DNA of 64,000 nucleotides from Prochlorococcus sp. AG-347-M23 (GCA_003278855.1 QCCU01000009.1:1-64000), one strand, 5' to 3'. Shown: positions 46,395-57,848, counted from the first letter of the stretch. The notes: a model not told the origin generated them from the letters alone. Translations and numbers: made by a program.

Positions 46395-48401
46395 ATGGTC
46401 GCTGCATCTGTTTCATTAGAATCACTTTGTGTAAATAGTATAAGAATGCTTGCTGTAGATGCAGTAAATAAATCTAATAGTGGACATCCTGGATTGCCAA
46501 TGGGATGTGCTCCTATGGGTTATGCATTATGGCAAAACATACTTAATCACAACCCTAATAACCCAAAATGGTTCAATAGAGACCGTTTTGTATTATCAGC
46601 TGGTCATGGTTGTATGCTGTTATATTCCTTACTTCATTTGACAGGATATAAATCAGTTTCCATAGAAGATATTAAAGAATTTAGGCAATGGGGATCAAAA
46701 ACTCCCGGACATCCAGAAACATTCGAAACTGAAGGTGTTGAAGTTACAGCTGGGCCTCTTGGAGCCGGAATTTCAAATGCAGTTGGTTTGGCAATAGCTG
46801 AAACACATTTAGCAGCTAAATTTAATAAACCTGATTGCAATATCGTTGATCACTATACTTACGTAATAATGGGAGATGGCTGCAATCAAGAAGGTATTGC
46901 ATCAGAGGCATGCTCATTAGCTGGTCATCTTAAGCTTGGAAAATTAATTGCACTCTATGACGATAATCAAATTACAATTGATGGGCGAACCGATGTTTCT
47001 TTTACCGAAGATGTCTTAAAAAGATACGAAGCTTATGGATGGCATGTACAACATGTTGCAGATGGGAATCATGATGTTAAAGGAATCACTGAAGCTATAG
47101 AGAAAGCAAAATTAATTACAGACAAGCCTTCAATTATAAAAATTTCTACAACCATAGGTTATGGTTCTCCCAATAAATCTGATACTGCTGGAATCCATGG
47201 AGCAGCTGTTGGAGAAGAAGAAGCTGCATTAACGAGAGAGTTTCTAAATTGGGAATATCCTCCATTTGAAATACCAGATGAAGTATATGCGCATTTTAGA
47301 AAATCAATAAACAAAGGTGAAACTTTAGAGAAAGAATGGGAATCTAAATTTGAAGAATATCAAAAAAAATATCCCTCTGAAGGAGCCGAGTTAAAAAGAA
47401 TGTTAGAGGGTCAATTACCTGAAAATTGGGACTCAGACCTTCCTTCTTATACGCCAGACGATAAAGGATTAGCTACCAGAAAACATTCACAAATATGTTT
47501 GGGTGCTCTAGGTCCTAACCTACCTGAATTAATTGGCGGATCTGCAGATTTAACACACTCTAATTACACAGATATAAAAGGAGAGACTGGATCATTCCAA
47601 CCACATAGCCCTGAAAAAAGATATTTACATTTTGGTGTCCGAGAGCATGCAATGGCAGCTGTACTTAATGGAATTGCCTATCACAATAGTGGTCTTATCC
47701 CTTATGGTGGGACCTTCCTTGTTTTCGCCGATTATATGAGAGGCTCAATGAGGCTTTCAGCACTTAGCGAATTAGGAGTAATCTATGTCTTAACTCACGA
47801 TTCAATTGGTGTAGGAGAGGATGGCCCAACACATCAACCTATTGAAACTATCCCTTCTCTTCGCGCCATGCCTAACATGCTAGTTTTCAGGCCTGGAGAT
47901 GGCAATGAGACTAGTGGAGCTTATAAGCTTGCTATTCAAAATCGAAAAAGACCTTCTGCCCTTTGTTTAAGTAGACAAGGTATGCCTAATCAAGAAAATA
48001 CTTCGATCGAAAAAGTTGCTCTAGGAGCATATGTAGTTTCCGATTGTGAAGGTACACCAGATCTAATATTTATTGGTACTGGAAGCGAACTGAATCTTTG
48101 CATTGAAGCAAGTAAAGAAATTTCCAGTTTAGGTAAAAAAATTAGAGTTGTTTCTATGCCTTGTGTAGAACTTTTTGAAGAGCAAGAAGAATCTTACAAA
48201 GAAAGTGTTTTACCTAGTAGTGTGAAAAAGAGAGTTGTAGTAGAAGCTGCCCATTCATTTGGTTGGCATAAATATACAGGTTTTGATGGAATTTGCATTA
48301 CGATGGATAGATTTGGTGCATCAGCACCAGGTGGAGAATGTATGAAAAATTTTGGATTTACGGTCGAAAACGTAGTTAATAAGACGAAGGAAATTCTATA
48401 A
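46395..48401 (+). CDS. tktA: Transketolase
   Basis: Transketolase moves two-carbon units between sugar phosphates in the Calvin cycle and the pentose phosphate path, using thiamine diphosphate. The blocks [18 protein letters not shown], the ThDP motif [44 protein letters not shown], and [14 protein letters not shown] are intact. It has 668 residues. Its stop is 14 bases from the convergent thiC stop, and a 9-bp hairpin lies just beyond. ThDP use by this enzyme ties it to the adjacent thiC biosynthetic gene. Confidence 0.98.
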   Translation: MVAASVSLESLCVNSIRMLAVDAVNKSNSGHPGLPMGCAPMGYALWQNILNHNPNNPKWFNRDRFVLSAGHGCMLLYSLLHLTGYKSVSIEDIKEFRQWGSKTPGHPETFETEGVEVTAGPLGAGISNAVGLAIAETHLAAKFNKPDCNIVDHYTYVIMGDGCNQEGIASEACSLAGHLKLGKLIALYDDNQITIDGRTDVSFTEDVLKRYEAYGWHVQHVADGNHDVKGITEAIEKAKLITDKPSIIKISTTIGYGSPNKSDTAGIHGAAVGEEEAALTREFLNWEYPPFEIPDEVYAHFRKSINKGETLEKEWESKFEEYQKKYPSEGAELKRMLEGQLPENWDSDLPSYTPDDKGLATRKHSQICLGALGPNLPELIGGSADLTHSNYTDIKGETGSFQPHSPEKRYLHFGVREHAMAAVLNGIAYHNSGLIPYGGTFLVFADYMRGSMRLSALSELGVIYVLTHDSIGVGEDGPTHQPIETIPSLRAMPNMLVFRPGDGNETSGAYKLAIQNRKRPSALCLSRQGMPNQENTSIEKVALGAYVVSDCEGTPDLIFIGTGSELNLCIEASKEISSLGKKIRVVSMPCVELFEEQEESYKESVLPSSVKKRVVVEAAHSFGWHKYTGFDGICITMDRFGASAPGGECMKNFGFTVENVVNKTKEIL

Positions 48402-48415
48402 CTATTAATTGATAA

Positions 48416-49786
48416 CTAGATTGAAGAATTGCATTCTTCAAGCTTATCTTTTAACTGATCAAGAGATTCATCAGAAATCTTTGAATTCATTGGACAATGT
48501 TTAGGGCCACACATTGAACAAAACTCAGCCTTTTTAAAGATTTCTTCAGGCAATGTTTCATCATGGTACTGCTTTGCCCTTTCAGGATCTAATGAAAGTT
48601 CGAATTGTTTATTCCAATCAAAGTTATACCTTGCATGACTAAGTTCATCATCTCGATCACGAGCTCCAGCTCTATGTCTTGCTATATCAGCAGCGTGAGC
48701 AGCTATTTTATAAGCAATTAAACCTTCTCTTACATCTTCTGCATTTGGTAGACCTAGATGTTCTTTTGGCGTTACGTAACATAACATAGAAGTTCCATAC
48801 CACCCTGCCATCGCCGCCCCAATAGCACTTGATATATGGTCATAACCAGGAGATATATCAGTCACTAATGGACCAAGCACGTAAAATGGGGCTTCTGAAC
48901 ATTCTTCCATTTGCTTTCTCACATTAAACTCAATTTGGTCCATAGGTACATGACCAGGACCCTCAACCATTACTTGAACATTATGTTCCCATGCTCTTCT
49001 AGTGAGCTCGCCTAAGGTCTTCAATTCAGCTAGCTGAGCATCATCAGAAGCATCATGCAAACATCCAGGCCTTAATGAGTCTCCAAGAGAAAAAGTACAA
49101 TCATATTTCTTAAAAATCTCACAAATGTCGTCAAACCTTGTGTAGAGAGGATTTTGCTTAAAATGATGTAACATCCATTGGGCCAAAATACCACCACCCC
49201 TACTGACAATTCCAGTAATTCTTCCTTTGACTTTCGGCAAATGCTCTATTAGTAGGCCAGCATGAATAGTTTGATAATCTACGCCCTGCTGACAATGTTT
49301 TTCAATAATATGAAGAAAATCATCTTCAGTTAGTCTATCTATTGAACCATGTACACTTTCTAATGCTTGATACACAGGAACTGTTCCAATGGGAACAGGG
49401 GATTCATGAATAATTGCTTGCCGAACTTCGTCTAAATTTACTCCTCCTGTAGAAAGATCCATAACCGTATCAGCCCCATATTTAACTGCCAGTTTTAGCT
49501 TCTCTACTTCTTCATTGATATCACTTGCATTAGGGGAAGCACCAATATTGGCATTAACTTTGCATCTTGAAGCAATGCCTATAGACATTGGCTCAAGATT
49601 CAAATGATTAATATTAGCTGGGATAATTAATCTTCCTCTTGCCACTTCTTCCATGATTAAAGAAGAAGGAAGATTCTCTTTTTTAGCAACAAAATCCATT
49701 TCTTCAGTAATATATCCATTTCTCGCAAAGTTCATTTGAGTTACATTCTCTTTCCCAAGGCGAGGCTTAATCCACGAACTTCTCAT
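48416..49786 (-). CDS. thiC: HMP-phosphate synthase ThiC
   Basis: ThiC is a radical-SAM enzyme that rearranges aminoimidazole ribotide to the pyrimidine of thiamine. The 456 residues contain [63 protein letters not shown], and the C-terminal cluster motif [11 protein letters not shown] (CxxCx4C). It is the class found in bacteria and plants. A TPP riboswitch lies in its leader, so thiamine diphosphate should repress it. The stop lies 14 bases from that of the convergent tktA. Confidence 0.98.
   Translation of the reverse strand: MRSSWIKPRLGKENVTQMNFARNGYITEEMDFVAKKENLPSSLIMEEVARGRLIIPANINHLNLEPMSIGIASRCKVNANIGASPNASDINEEVEKLKLAVKYGADTVMDLSTGGVNLDEVRQAIIHESPVPIGTVPVYQALESVHGSIDRLTEDDFLHIIEKHCQQGVDYQTIHAGLLIEHLPKVKGRITGIVSRGGGILAQWMLHHFKQNPLYTRFDDICEIFKKYDCTFSLGDSLRPGCLHDASDDAQLAELKTLGELTRRAWEHNVQVMVEGPGHVPMDQIEFNVRKQMEECSEAPFYVLGPLVTDISPGYDHISSAIGAAMAGWYGTSMLCYVTPKEHLGLPNAEDVREGLIAYKIAAHAADIARHRAGARDRDDELSHARYNFDWNKQFELSLDPERAKQYHDETLPEEIFKKAEFCSMCGPKHCPMNSKISDESLDQLKDKLEECNSSI
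48421..48441. terminator. Candidate bidirectional hairpin between tktA and thiC
   Basis: TTGAAGAAT-TGC-ATTCTTCAA forms a perfect 9-bp stem with a 3-base loop. It starts 20 bases after the tktA stop, and it lies inside the last codons of thiC. On the plus strand it is followed by GCTTATCTTTTAAC, only a weak T-run. It may stop tktA transcripts, protect 3' ends, or do neither. Confidence 0.4.
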
Positions 49787-49834
49787 AATTTACAATTTTT
49801 TTAAAAGTGTTATTACTAAAGTTCGATCAAATCT

Positions 49835-49915
49835 TCACTTCCCTGCATCAAGGTTAATGATTCAGGTTCAAAGGGTATGATCTCAGCTAAGTTATAATTC
49901 TTAGCACCCCTAGTA
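49835..49915 (-). promoter_or_regulatory. TPP (THI-box) riboswitch of thiC
   Basis: On the minus strand the leader shows the aptamer pieces in order: ACTAGGGGTGCT, GCTGAGATCATACCC, TTTGAACCTGAATC, and TTGATGCAGGGAAGT. These are the conserved P1, P2-P3 and P4-P5 segments of the thiamine diphosphate aptamer. The aptamer ends about 48 bases before the thiC ATG, so control is probably by blocking ribosome access rather than by a long terminator, although I did not model the expression platform. Confidence 0.95.
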
Positions 49916-49984
49916 TTAATATTATTAATAGCTCTTTTCTAAAAAATAGTCATCTCATGTTGCGTAAAAATAAATAAAAAGATT

Positions 49985-50200
49985 TTATTTAGCTTTTTGA
50001 TAAGACTTTATCTTTTTTAAAATATTTTTTCTATCCAATTGTCTGCTTATACCCCTCTCCAAAATAATTACAATCCCCATTAAACCAATAGGTAAATAAA
50101 AAATCTTCCTAGAATTATCCCTAAATATCAATCCGATAGCAGATATGAGGACCATGAAAGGAGCTACAAAGGATAAAATCAATTTTTTATTAAAATTCAT
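49985..50200 (-). CDS. Small two-helix membrane protein
   Basis: The 71-residue protein has two hydrophobic helices: about residues 7-26 (LILSFVAPFMVLISAIGLIF) and 34-48 (FYLPIGLMGIVIILE). A basic tail follows (RQLDRKNILKKIKSYQKAK). Its ATG overlaps the M20 peptidase stop by 4 bases (ATGA), so it is translated with that operon. No family is recognised; a membrane anchor or helper role is possible. Confidence 0.7.
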   Translation of the reverse strand: MNFNKKLILSFVAPFMVLISAIGLIFRDNSRKIFYLPIGLMGIVIILERGISRQLDRKNILKKIKSYQKAK

Positions 50201-51381
50201 TTACCAATTTTATTAATTTTTTCATTGTTTAATTTTACTATGGATTCTGTTATCACTTTAACTCCAACAGCAATAGCTCTCTCATCTGGATCAAATTTAG
50301 AGCTATGAAGCGGAGCACATCCATTTGAATTAGAAACCCCAAGCCTAAACATAGCTCCTGGAATATCTTTTAAAAACTCAGCGAAATCCTCAGCTCCTAA
50401 TGATGGTTTTTGTAATTCGATCACATTTTCTTGACCCAAAACCTTAATTCCTGAATCTCTAAAGACTTTATTAATTTCAGAATTATTATTAACTGCCGGA
50501 GTGATTTCATTAAATATTACTTTTGCTTCAGCTCCGCAACTATTAGCTAATAAAGTTATATTTTCACTGAGCCAATTACCAATATTCTTAAATAGTTTAC
50601 GATTAGTGCATCTAACAGTACCAATTAAATTAACCTTTTCTGCAAGAACATTGAATGCATTGCCACCATTTATTTTCCCAAAAGTTATTACTACAGGATC
50701 TAAAGGATCTAACTTCCGAGTTATTGATTCTTGAATTCCCGAGATCACTTTAGAGGCTGCCCATATAGCATCAACACCCTCATAAGGTCGAGCACCATGT
50801 CCTGATTTTCCTTTAATCTCTACCTTGAGTTCTCCCGCAGCTGCAGTTAAACTCCCCTCTTTAATACCAATAGTCCCTACGGATAAATCTGGGTAGACAT
50901 GGACTCCCAAAATATGGGTTAAACCATTAATTGCACCATCCTTAATCATCCATCTAGCTCCGCTCGCAATTTCTTCAGCAGGCTGAAAAATTATCCGAGT
51001 CCCAAAATTTAGTTTTAAATCCTTAATAATTTTTGCCACCCCCAATCCAATCGATATATGCAAATCGTGACCACAGGCATGCATAACACCATCTACTTTT
51101 GAAGAAAAACCTAATTTGGTTTCCTCAAATATTGGCAAGGCATCCATATCAACTCTTAAACCTATAATGCCCTTATCTAAGGGCCCAAAATCAGCTACAA
51201 CTCCGGTCCTGCCAATAGATTCTCTAACGTTCCAACCAATATTTTTTAAAAAACCACTTATCAAAATCGCCGTTTGATTTTCAAGTCCACTTAATTCCGG
51301 ATGTGCATGGATATGTCTTCTTAAGTTAATTAATTCATCATTAAACGAATCAATTTTTTTATACAGTTGATCTCTATTCAT
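50197..51381 (-). CDS. M20-family aminoacylase/amidohydrolase
   Basis: This is a zinc peptidase of the hippurate hydrolase/N-acyl-amino-acid amidohydrolase group. Metal-binding motifs are HACGHDLHISIGLG, FQPAEEIASGARWMI, and LGAEDFAEFL. The lid-domain block GKSGHGARPYEGVDAIWAAS is present. It has 394 residues from the ATG at 51381; a GTG one codon earlier is less likely. It follows the TPR gene by about 3 bases. The substrate is unknown; the family cleaves N-acyl amino acids, some auxin conjugates and cell-wall products. Confidence 0.88.
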   Translation of the reverse strand: MNRDQLYKKIDSFNDELINLRRHIHAHPELSGLENQTAILISGFLKNIGWNVRESIGRTGVVADFGPLDKGIIGLRVDMDALPIFEETKLGFSSKVDGVMHACGHDLHISIGLGVAKIIKDLKLNFGTRIIFQPAEEIASGARWMIKDGAINGLTHILGVHVYPDLSVGTIGIKEGSLTAAAGELKVEIKGKSGHGARPYEGVDAIWAASKVISGIQESITRKLDPLDPVVITFGKINGGNAFNVLAEKVNLIGTVRCTNRKLFKNIGNWLSENITLLANSCGAEAKVIFNEITPAVNNNSEINKVFRDSGIKVLGQENVIELQKPSLGAEDFAEFLKDIPGAMFRLGVSNSNGCAPLHSSKFDPDERAIAVGVKVITESIVKLNNEKINKIGK

Positions 51382-51384
51382 CAC

Positions 51385-52185
51385 TTATTTTAAATCGATA
51401 AAATTCATTAAATCTCTAATTGGTTGTGGAGGCCATCTTCTTATTTTTTTCAACCATTCTTCATCACTATATCTAGGATCTAATTCAGTTACCGCTATCC
51501 AATTACTCTCTGCTTTCCCAGATTCACCCTTGGACCAATTCAAAGCTGTTAAAGCTGCCCTAGCATCAGCAAAAGTTGGATAACGTCTAATTAATTTTTT
51601 TAATTCTATTTCAGATTCATCAATATTCCCCAACTGCAAATCTGCTAACGCCATACTCGATCTAGCCATTGCAAATCCAGGATTATATAAAGCAGCTTTT
51701 GAAAAAAGATCTCTAGCTTTTTCCCAATGTGATGTTGATCCCTCTACATTAGCCAAATTATATAATGCAGAAAAATTTTTACTATCTTGCGATATAACAA
51801 ACATATAATCTTCTTTTGCTTGCGCCCATAGACCCAATGCTTCCTCTGCTATCCCCCTGTTAATATAGGGGTCTATTTCAGTAGGATTAAGACTTATTGC
51901 CTTATTTTGGTCATCTATCGATCCCTTTAGATCTCCAATAACAAGTCTTACATTTCCTCTATTACTTAAACCCGCAGCATCATCGGGATAAGAATCGAGA
52001 TATTGATTCCATTCTTGTAAAGCGAGATTAAATTTTCCGCTTGAACTTAAATCTAAAGCATTTTTAAACAAATCCTCTCTAAAAGATAATGAATAGGATG
52101 GTGCAATATAAAAAATATTGAAAAAAATAAAAATTAATAAAAAACAAACCTTAACTTTTTTAAAAGTTATCATCTTTTGAATCAA
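51385..52185 (-). CDS. Secreted or membrane-anchored TPR protein
   Basis: A signal-like hydrophobic N-terminus ([18 protein letters not shown]) is followed by four or five tetratricopeptide repeats, for example [39 protein letters not shown] and [20 protein letters not shown]. It has 266 residues. TPR proteins act as scaffolds for protein complexes, here probably on the lumenal or periplasmic side. It overlaps the end of ruvB by 26 bases; a second Met four codons in (52173) would reduce the overlap to 14. The partner is unknown. Confidence 0.82.
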   Translation of the reverse strand: MIQKMITFKKVKVCFLLIFIFFNIFYIAPSYSLSFREDLFKNALDLSSSGKFNLALQEWNQYLDSYPDDAAGLSNRGNVRLVIGDLKGSIDDQNKAISLNPTEIDPYINRGIAEEALGLWAQAKEDYMFVISQDSKNFSALYNLANVEGSTSHWEKARDLFSKAALYNPGFAMARSSMALADLQLGNIDESEIELKKLIRRYPTFADARAALTALNWSKGESGKAESNWIAVTELDPRYSDEEWLKKIRRWPPQPIRDLMNFIDLK

Positions 52186-53218
52186 TGTACTTTTTTCCTA
52201 AAGCAGTAAGCACCCTTCCTCGAGGTGTTCTCGTGAGAAAGCCAATTTTAATGAGATATGGCTCAACTACAAATTCTAACATTGAAGAATCATCGCCCAA
52301 CCCAGATGCAATTGAATCAAGGCCAGTTGGAATATTATTGTTTTGGTTAAGAAAAGATAAATAGTGTCTATCTAAAGAATCCAATCCTTTCTCGTCTATT
52401 TGGTAAGAATTTAAAGCTTTTTTTATTAAATTCACTGAGATAGTATTAGTTTTCAAAACAACTTGAGCATAATCTCTGACTCGTCTTAATAATCTTAAAG
52501 CAATTCTTGGAGTCCCTCGAGATATCTTTGCCAAATCATAAGATGCTTCATCTTCTAAATTGAGGTTTATTAAACGGGAGAAATTAACAATAATTTGTTT
52601 TAATTCATCACATGTATAAAATTCAATTTTCTGAGATATCCCAAATCTGTCTCTTAGAGGTGCACTTATTGAGGCTAATTTAGTTGTCGCGCCAATCAGA
52701 GTAAACTTAGGAAGATTAATTGTTCTGCAACGGGCTCCTCTATTAGCTCCCATAGTTAAGTCAAGTCTAAAATCCTCCATTGCAGAATATAACAACTCTT
52801 CAGTTAACCTATTTAAGCGATGTATCTCATCTATAAATAAAACTTCACCTTCTTTTAATCCAAGAAGTAAACCTACAATATCTCTTGGTCTTTCAATCGC
52901 TGGTGCAGTGGCAATCCTACATTTTGTATTCAATTCGTGGGCTATCAAAAAAGCAAGAGTAGTCTTACCTAGACCAGGCTGTCCATATAAAAGAGTATGC
53001 TCCAAAGGTTCTTTTCTAATAATTGAAGCATCTATCGCTATTCTTAAAGAAGATTTAAGTTGTTCTTGGCCAATAAATTCTTTTAAATTAAGAGGCCGGG
53101 CTAAGTTCAAATTATTATTTCTCTTTTCTTCTGGAATGTTTTTTGAATCAACTAGCCTAAGTTCTTTTTTACGAAAAGAAAAGTCATTATCGCCTATATT
53201 GGAAGAAATTATTGCCAT
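52160..53218 (-). CDS. ruvB: Holliday junction branch-migration helicase RuvB
   Basis: RuvB is the AAA+ motor of the RuvABC resolvasome. P-loop [20 protein letters not shown], Walker [13 protein letters not shown], sensor-1 [13 protein letters not shown], and the arginine-finger region [11 protein letters not shown] are intact, and the C-terminal winged helix includes [12 protein letters not shown]. It has 352 residues with a slightly long N-terminus. It leads a four-gene minus-strand operon: ruvB, TPR, M20, small membrane protein. It diverges from smpB. Confidence 0.97.
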   Translation of the reverse strand: MAIISSNIGDNDFSFRKKELRLVDSKNIPEEKRNNNLNLARPLNLKEFIGQEQLKSSLRIAIDASIIRKEPLEHTLLYGQPGLGKTTLAFLIAHELNTKCRIATAPAIERPRDIVGLLLGLKEGEVLFIDEIHRLNRLTEELLYSAMEDFRLDLTMGANRGARCRTINLPKFTLIGATTKLASISAPLRDRFGISQKIEFYTCDELKQIIVNFSRLINLNLEDEASYDLAKISRGTPRIALRLLRRVRDYAQVVLKTNTISVNLIKKALNSYQIDEKGLDSLDRHYLSFLNQNNNIPTGLDSIASGLGDDSSMLEFVVEPYLIKIGFLTRTPRGRVLTALGKKYIDSKDDNF

Positions 53219-53270
53219 AATGAAAGGTTAATTGCATTTGTTCTGAGTAGAAAGATTTTTTACAACTAAA

Positions 53271-53765
53271 ATGGCAAAAAATTCAAACAAAGTTAAAAAA
53301 AATACTAATAAAGCAAATAATTTTAAACTTCTAGCTGATAATAGATATGCAAAATTTCAATATGCAATATCTGAAACAATCGAAGCTGGAATTGAGCTTT
53401 TAGGAACTGAAGTAAAGTCCATTAGAAACGGAAAAGCAAATTTAAGAGATGGATACTGTTCATTTAGAGATGGTGAGATCTTATTATTAAATGTTCACAT
53501 TTCCCCACATAAAAATGTGGGGTCTTTCTTCAATCATGATCCATTAAGAAATAGAAAGTTGCTACTACATAAAAAAGAAATAATAAAATTGAAATCTAAT
53601 ACTGAAAAAAAAGGAATGACTATTGTTCCATTATCTATTTATTTAAAAGGCTCATGGATAAAACTAACTATCGGAGTTGGTAAGGGGAAAAAATTGCATG
53701 ACAAACGCCAAGATGAAAAACAAAAAAGTATAAGAAAAGAAATCAACTCTGCACTAAAAAGATAA
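53271..53765 (+). CDS. smpB: SsrA-binding protein SmpB
   Basis: SmpB brings tmRNA to stalled ribosomes. After a Lys/Asn-rich head the core begins [20 protein letters not shown], with [19 protein letters not shown] and the RNA-binding [15 protein letters not shown]. The basic tail ending [18 protein letters not shown] is typical. It has 164 residues. The tmRNA gene (ssrA) is not in the window. Confidence 0.96.
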   Translation: MAKNSNKVKKNTNKANNFKLLADNRYAKFQYAISETIEAGIELLGTEVKSIRNGKANLRDGYCSFRDGEILLLNVHISPHKNVGSFFNHDPLRNRKLLLHKKEIIKLKSNTEKKGMTIVPLSIYLKGSWIKLTIGVGKGKKLHDKRQDEKQKSIRKEINSALKR

Positions 53766-53792
53766 AAATATTATGCAGAATTAATGAGACTA

Positions 53793-54038
53793 TTAATCTA
53801 AACTGACTGAATTTGGAGGTGGGGAAGGATCTGGATCTGCAATTAACATATGCTGTAAGACTGTTTCAGGTCTCTCACTATCTCTCCAGCGAATCTTATA
53901 TGCAGGCATCTTTGTACCTCTACTTGTAGTTTGCTCAACTGGTTCAATAACCCACCCTCTTCTTGATCGGCCTTGAGGATTTCTTTTTACTACTGCATCC
54001 GCGTGTTTGAAACGGAAACCAACACGTTCACCACTCAT
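53793..54038 (-). CDS. Small conserved cyanobacterial protein (DUF2862-like)
   Basis: The 81-residue basic protein has a beta-rich look: GERVGFRFKHADAVVKRN, then RGWVIEPVEQTTSRGTKMPA, and YKIRWRDSERPETVLQHMLI, with a Pro-rich end. This resembles an SH3-like or Tudor-like fold, and I believe it matches the cyanobacterial DUF2862 group, though I cannot search. It follows lysS by 27 bases on the same strand and is convergent with smpB. Confidence 0.65.
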   Translation of the reverse strand: MSGERVGFRFKHADAVVKRNPQGRSRRGWVIEPVEQTTSRGTKMPAYKIRWRDSERPETVLQHMLIADPDPSPPPNSVSLD

Positions 54039-54065
54039 TTAAAAATTTCGTATTGGAATATTTTT

Positions 54066-55604
54066 CTATTTTACTTCATTCAAGGGTAATTTTTCATTTT
54101 TTTTAGAAGTTATTTCTGGTTTTAACAATGGGAAAGGTATTACATCTCTAATTGATGCGCTATTAGTAATTAACATAATCAGCCTATCAATGCCTATGCC
54201 TAATCCTCCTGTGGGCGGCATGCCAATCTCTAAAGCATTCAAGAAATCTTCATCTATGCAGTGAGCCTCAAGATCTCCTTCATCTCTAAGAGATTGCTGT
54301 AATTGCATTCTTTCTCTTTGATCTACTGGATCTATCAACTCACTAAACGCATTTGCCAGCTCGCGCCCAACAATGAATAATTCAAATCTTTGAACCATCT
54401 CTTTATTATCATGATGCGGCCTAGCTAAAGGAGAAATTTCAACAGGATAATCAATAACAAAAGTGGGTTCTATAAGTTTTGATTCTACTTTTTGCTCGAA
54501 TACCTCATTTAAAAGTCTTCCCATAGTATTTACTTTATTAGAACAATCAACATTGATATTTTTAACGGCTTGTTTTGCTTCTAGAAAGTCTCCACAGAAA
54601 GAATCAAAATCAATCCCTGTATATTTTTTGACAATAGCTTTCATAGATATTCTTGACCAAGGCTTAGAAAAATCAATTTCTTTATTTTGATAATTTATTA
54701 TTAAAGACCCACATGCATCAGCTACAATATCTTTAATCAATTCTTCAGTTAAATTCATCATATCTACATAATCAGAATAAGCTTCATAAATTTCAACTGA
54801 GGTGAATTCTGGATTATGCCTTGTACTTATCCCCTCATTACGGAAGATTCTTCCCAATTCATATACTTTCTCAAAACCTCCAACAACCATTCTCTTTAAA
54901 TGTAATTCTGTAGCTATTCTTAAATACAAAGGAATATCTAATGTATTGTGATGAGTTATAAATGGTCTTGCTTCAGCACCACCAGCTTCAGATTGGAGAA
55001 TTGGAGTCTCTATCTCTAAAAAATTTCTATTATCTAGCCATTTTCTTATAAAACTTATACATTTCGCTCTGGTTTTAAATACATTTTTGGAGTGAGGATT
55101 TACTATTAAATCTAAATAACGTTGTCTATATCTTTTTTCAATATCAGTCAATCCATGCCATTTATCTGGGAGAGGTTGTAATGATTTGGATAACATTTCC
55201 CATTTTTCTACTTTAATTGAAAGCTCACCTTTATTAGTTTTTTTAATAGTTCCATAGACTCCTATCCAATCACCAATATCTACTATTTCCTTGAGATCTT
55301 CAAAAGAAAGTAATTTTTGTTTTTCTAAATTGAAATTAATAATCCTTTTATCTAAATAAAGCTGAATCTGACCTTCTTGATCGCTTATTGTGAAAAAGGC
55401 AATTTTGCCCATTACCCTTTTTGCTAGAACTCTACCAGCAATAGAAACACTGAAGTCTTCCTCTTGACCATTTTCTAGATAATCAAATTTTTGAATAAGA
55501 AAACTGGTAGTATGTGATACCTTAAAGCACTGTGCATAAGAAGCAAATCCTTTATTAATGAGTGAACTAGCTTTTTGTAAGCGCGCTTCTTTTATTTCGG
55601 ACAA
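54066..55604 (-). CDS. lysS: Lysyl-tRNA synthetase, class II
   Basis: LysS charges tRNA-Lys. The N-terminal OB-fold ([20 protein letters not shown]) is followed by class II motif 1 ([20 protein letters not shown]), motif 2 ([20 protein letters not shown]), and motif 3 ([18 protein letters not shown]). The 512 residues are normal. Upstream (50 bases) is rpaB on the same strand. Confidence 0.97.
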   Translation of the reverse strand: MSEIKEARLQKASSLINKGFASYAQCFKVSHTTSFLIQKFDYLENGQEEDFSVSIAGRVLAKRVMGKIAFFTISDQEGQIQLYLDKRIINFNLEKQKLLSFEDLKEIVDIGDWIGVYGTIKKTNKGELSIKVEKWEMLSKSLQPLPDKWHGLTDIEKRYRQRYLDLIVNPHSKNVFKTRAKCISFIRKWLDNRNFLEIETPILQSEAGGAEARPFITHHNTLDIPLYLRIATELHLKRMVVGGFEKVYELGRIFRNEGISTRHNPEFTSVEIYEAYSDYVDMMNLTEELIKDIVADACGSLIINYQNKEIDFSKPWSRISMKAIVKKYTGIDFDSFCGDFLEAKQAVKNINVDCSNKVNTMGRLLNEVFEQKVESKLIEPTFVIDYPVEISPLARPHHDNKEMVQRFELFIVGRELANAFSELIDPVDQRERMQLQQSLRDEGDLEAHCIDEDFLNALEIGMPPTGGLGIGIDRLIMLITNSASIRDVIPFPLLKPEITSKKNEKLPLNEVK

Positions 55605-55654
55605 AATTTATTTAAATATATTTGTTTTATTTAATAAAATTATCAGACAATTGC

Positions 55655-56401
55655 TCAACTTGCCAAAGATGTTGCTGTTTCGCCAACTCTCTGAGATGCA
55701 TAACCAATCCCTCTAACAGTTAATATTAATTCTGGATTTCTTGGATCTGGTTCCAATTTACCTCTTAGTCTTGCAACATATACATCTACAACTCTTAAAT
55801 CTGCCGCTCTACGAGGAGGATAGCCCCACAGCTGTTCCAAAATTTCTGCTCGAGGAACAACCTTACCAGGTTCATCAAATAATAACTCTAGGAGACTAAA
55901 TTCAGTATAAGTTAAACTAATTCTATCTCCAGCTCGAGAAACTTGTCTGCGATTAGTATCAACAACTAAACTTCCAAATTTCATCACTCCTTTTCCTGAA
56001 GGAACTTCTTTGGTTTCAGTAACCGATACAGTTGGCCCCATTCTTCTCAAAATTGTTGCTATTCTGGCCTCTAACTCTTTTGGGCTAAATGGTTTAGATA
56101 AGTAATCATCAGCTCCTAAATCCAAACCAGCAACTCTCTCTGAAATGGCTTCTAGAGCGGTTAAAAATATTATTGGTACTACTGACTCAGCTCTAATTCT
56201 TCTACAAACAGCAAATCCATCCATTTTGGGAAGCATAACATCAAGAACTATTAAATCAGGGGAATCCCTGTGAAAAGATTCAAGAGCTTCTTCGCCGTTA
56301 GTGGCTGAATAAACTTGATATCCAGCTAGTTGAAGCCTCGTAACCAATACCTTCAAAACTGCTGGTTCATCATCAACAACTAAAATTCTTGCTTTTGACA
56401 T
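55655..56401 (-). CDS. rpaB: Response regulator RpaB (OmpR family)
   Basis: RpaB is the essential cyanobacterial regulator that represses or activates photosystem I and high-light genes by light state, normally through the kinase NblS. The receiver domain has the acidic pair DDEP, phosphoacceptor Asp54 in LIVLDVMLPKMDG, and LTALEA and KPFSPKELE. The DNA-binding winged helix shows LTYTEFSLLELLFDEPGKVV and RVVDVYVARLRGKLEPDP. It has 248 residues. Its targets psaC and psaD lie in this window, though I could not find clear HLR1 boxes. Confidence 0.95.
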   Translation of the reverse strand: MSKARILVVDDEPAVLKVLVTRLQLAGYQVYSATNGEEALESFHRDSPDLIVLDVMLPKMDGFAVCRRIRAESVVPIIFLTALEAISERVAGLDLGADDYLSKPFSPKELEARIATILRRMGPTVSVTETKEVPSGKGVMKFGSLVVDTNRRQVSRAGDRISLTYTEFSLLELLFDEPGKVVPRAEILEQLWGYPPRRAADLRVVDVYVARLRGKLEPDPRNPELILTVRGIGYASQRVGETATSLAS

Positions 56402-56580
56402 AGTTAAAAAAGATTTCTCGATATTTCAAAGCAAAGAACTATTGCATTGAATATTTATTCTAACAATTAAAAATATAACATTACGAACCCACATAGAGAT
56501 ATTCAATAGGTTTAAAGAAATTTAAAATAATTCGAAGATATAAATTTTTTAAAGCAATTTTTACTTCTTGACGAAATTTA

Positions 56581-57099
56581 TTACCACAATTTTCTTCTTG
56601 AAAATTTAAACATCCTTATAAGTTGGGAGCAAATAAAGGGAGCAAACAAACCTGTCAAAAAAACTTCAGCTAAGATATTTTTTACACCGGGAATAAACAT
56701 TAAAAAATTACCATCTGAAAGATTTCTAAACAAAATTTGTACAAGATAAAGAGTACCGCATAAAAAACTTCCAAAAGAACAAATTAAACCGTACCTAAAA
56801 TGTCCCACCAAAATATCACTATGTGATTTAATTCTCCCAAAGAAAAATCCACAAAAAATTAGGCCTGGAATTTGAGTAAAACTTTCATTTAAAGTTAGAG
56901 AATCCAAGATGAGACCTAAAAACAAACCAAATACTAATCCATTAATTGATCCATTAATCATTGCCCAAGGCAATAACCAAAATAACGGCCAATAAGGCTG
57001 AACACCTAAGAATCCAAGCCAACTAGGGTGCCACAAAAAAATAATTGGGATAAAAATAAAGCTTATAATGGATAATTTTTTGATAAAAAATTTATTCAT
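56581..57099 (-). CDS. mreD: Rod shape-determining protein MreD
   Basis: MreD is a small membrane partner of MreC in the elongasome. The protein is almost all hydrophobic helices (about five), for example FIFIPIIFLWHPSWLGFLG and GLVFGLFLGLILDSLTL. I take the ATG at 57099, which overlaps the mreC stop by one base (TAATG), giving 172 residues; a TTG start at 57129 would overlap mreC by 31 bases. It closes the mreB-mreC-mreD operon. Confidence 0.85.
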   Translation of the reverse strand: MNKFFIKKLSIISFIFIPIIFLWHPSWLGFLGVQPYWPLFWLLPWAMINGSINGLVFGLFLGLILDSLTLNESFTQIPGLIFCGFFFGRIKSHSDILVGHFRYGLICSFGSFLCGTLYLVQILFRNLSDGNFLMFIPGVKNILAEVFLTGLFAPFICSQLIRMFKFSRRKLW

Positions 57100-57848
57100 T
57101 AAATATTTAATTTCAAAATTTGCACCCAATCAATTAAGTGAGGTTTTGCGAAAAGTGAAATTTTTGCCGTTTTTTTTGATCGGGATGTCTCATCTATAGA
57201 TTGGACAATACCAATGGGGATATTTGGAGGTAACAAAGAACTAGCAGGAGAAGATGATACAAAATCTCCGACTTTTATATCAGCCTCTTTTGAGTAAAGT
57301 ATTAAAATAGGATGATCATCTCCTGAACCAACCAGTAATCCATTAATTTGACTTCTATCAATCCATACACCTAATTTACTTTCCGGAGAAGTTATTAAAG
57401 TAACCGACGCAGTAAATAAAGAAGTATTGTTTACTCTTCCTAATAATCCTCCTGGGCCAGTGACAGTGCTACCAATTTCCACTCCATCTTTTGAACCTTT
57501 GTTTAAAATTATTTGTCTCCACCAACCTCCTGTTTTTCTCGAAATAACTGCTGCTGAAATATTATCATTATTGGATGATTGTTGAAGAGATAAGATTTCC
57601 CGCAATCTTATATTATCCTTGTTCAGAAGATTTGATTTTATTAAAGATTCTTGATTGATGCTCTTTAGAATAACTTCTTTTTGAAATTGACCAGGCCAAA
57701 AAGGCCTAGAAATAAAGTAAAAAAAATCTTTATATAAAGATCCTTTTGAAATCCTTACAAAGACTAAAAATAAAAAAATTCCTAAAAATATCCAAATTTT
57801 CTTTTTATGCCACCAACGACTAGAAGAAATCCGTCGGATATTTAACAT
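57099..57848 (-). CDS. mreC: Rod shape-determining protein MreC
   Basis: MreC links cytoplasmic MreB to peptidoglycan enzymes. It has an N-terminal transmembrane helix (WIFLGIFLFLVFVRISKG, about residues 19-36), a coiled-coil stretch (SNLLNKDNIRLREILSLQ), and a beta-barrel region with GSKDGVEIGSTVTGPGGLLGRV and GDFVSSSPASSLLPPNIPIG. It has 249 residues. It follows mreB by 4 bases. Confidence 0.94.
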   Translation of the reverse strand: MLNIRRISSSRWWHKKKIWIFLGIFLFLVFVRISKGSLYKDFFYFISRPFWPGQFQKEVILKSINQESLIKSNLLNKDNIRLREILSLQQSSNNDNISAAVISRKTGGWWRQIILNKGSKDGVEIGSTVTGPGGLLGRVNNTSLFTASVTLITSPESKLGVWIDRSQINGLLVGSGDDHPILILYSKEADIKVGDFVSSSPASSLLPPNIPIGIVQSIDETSRSKKTAKISLFAKPHLIDWVQILKLNI

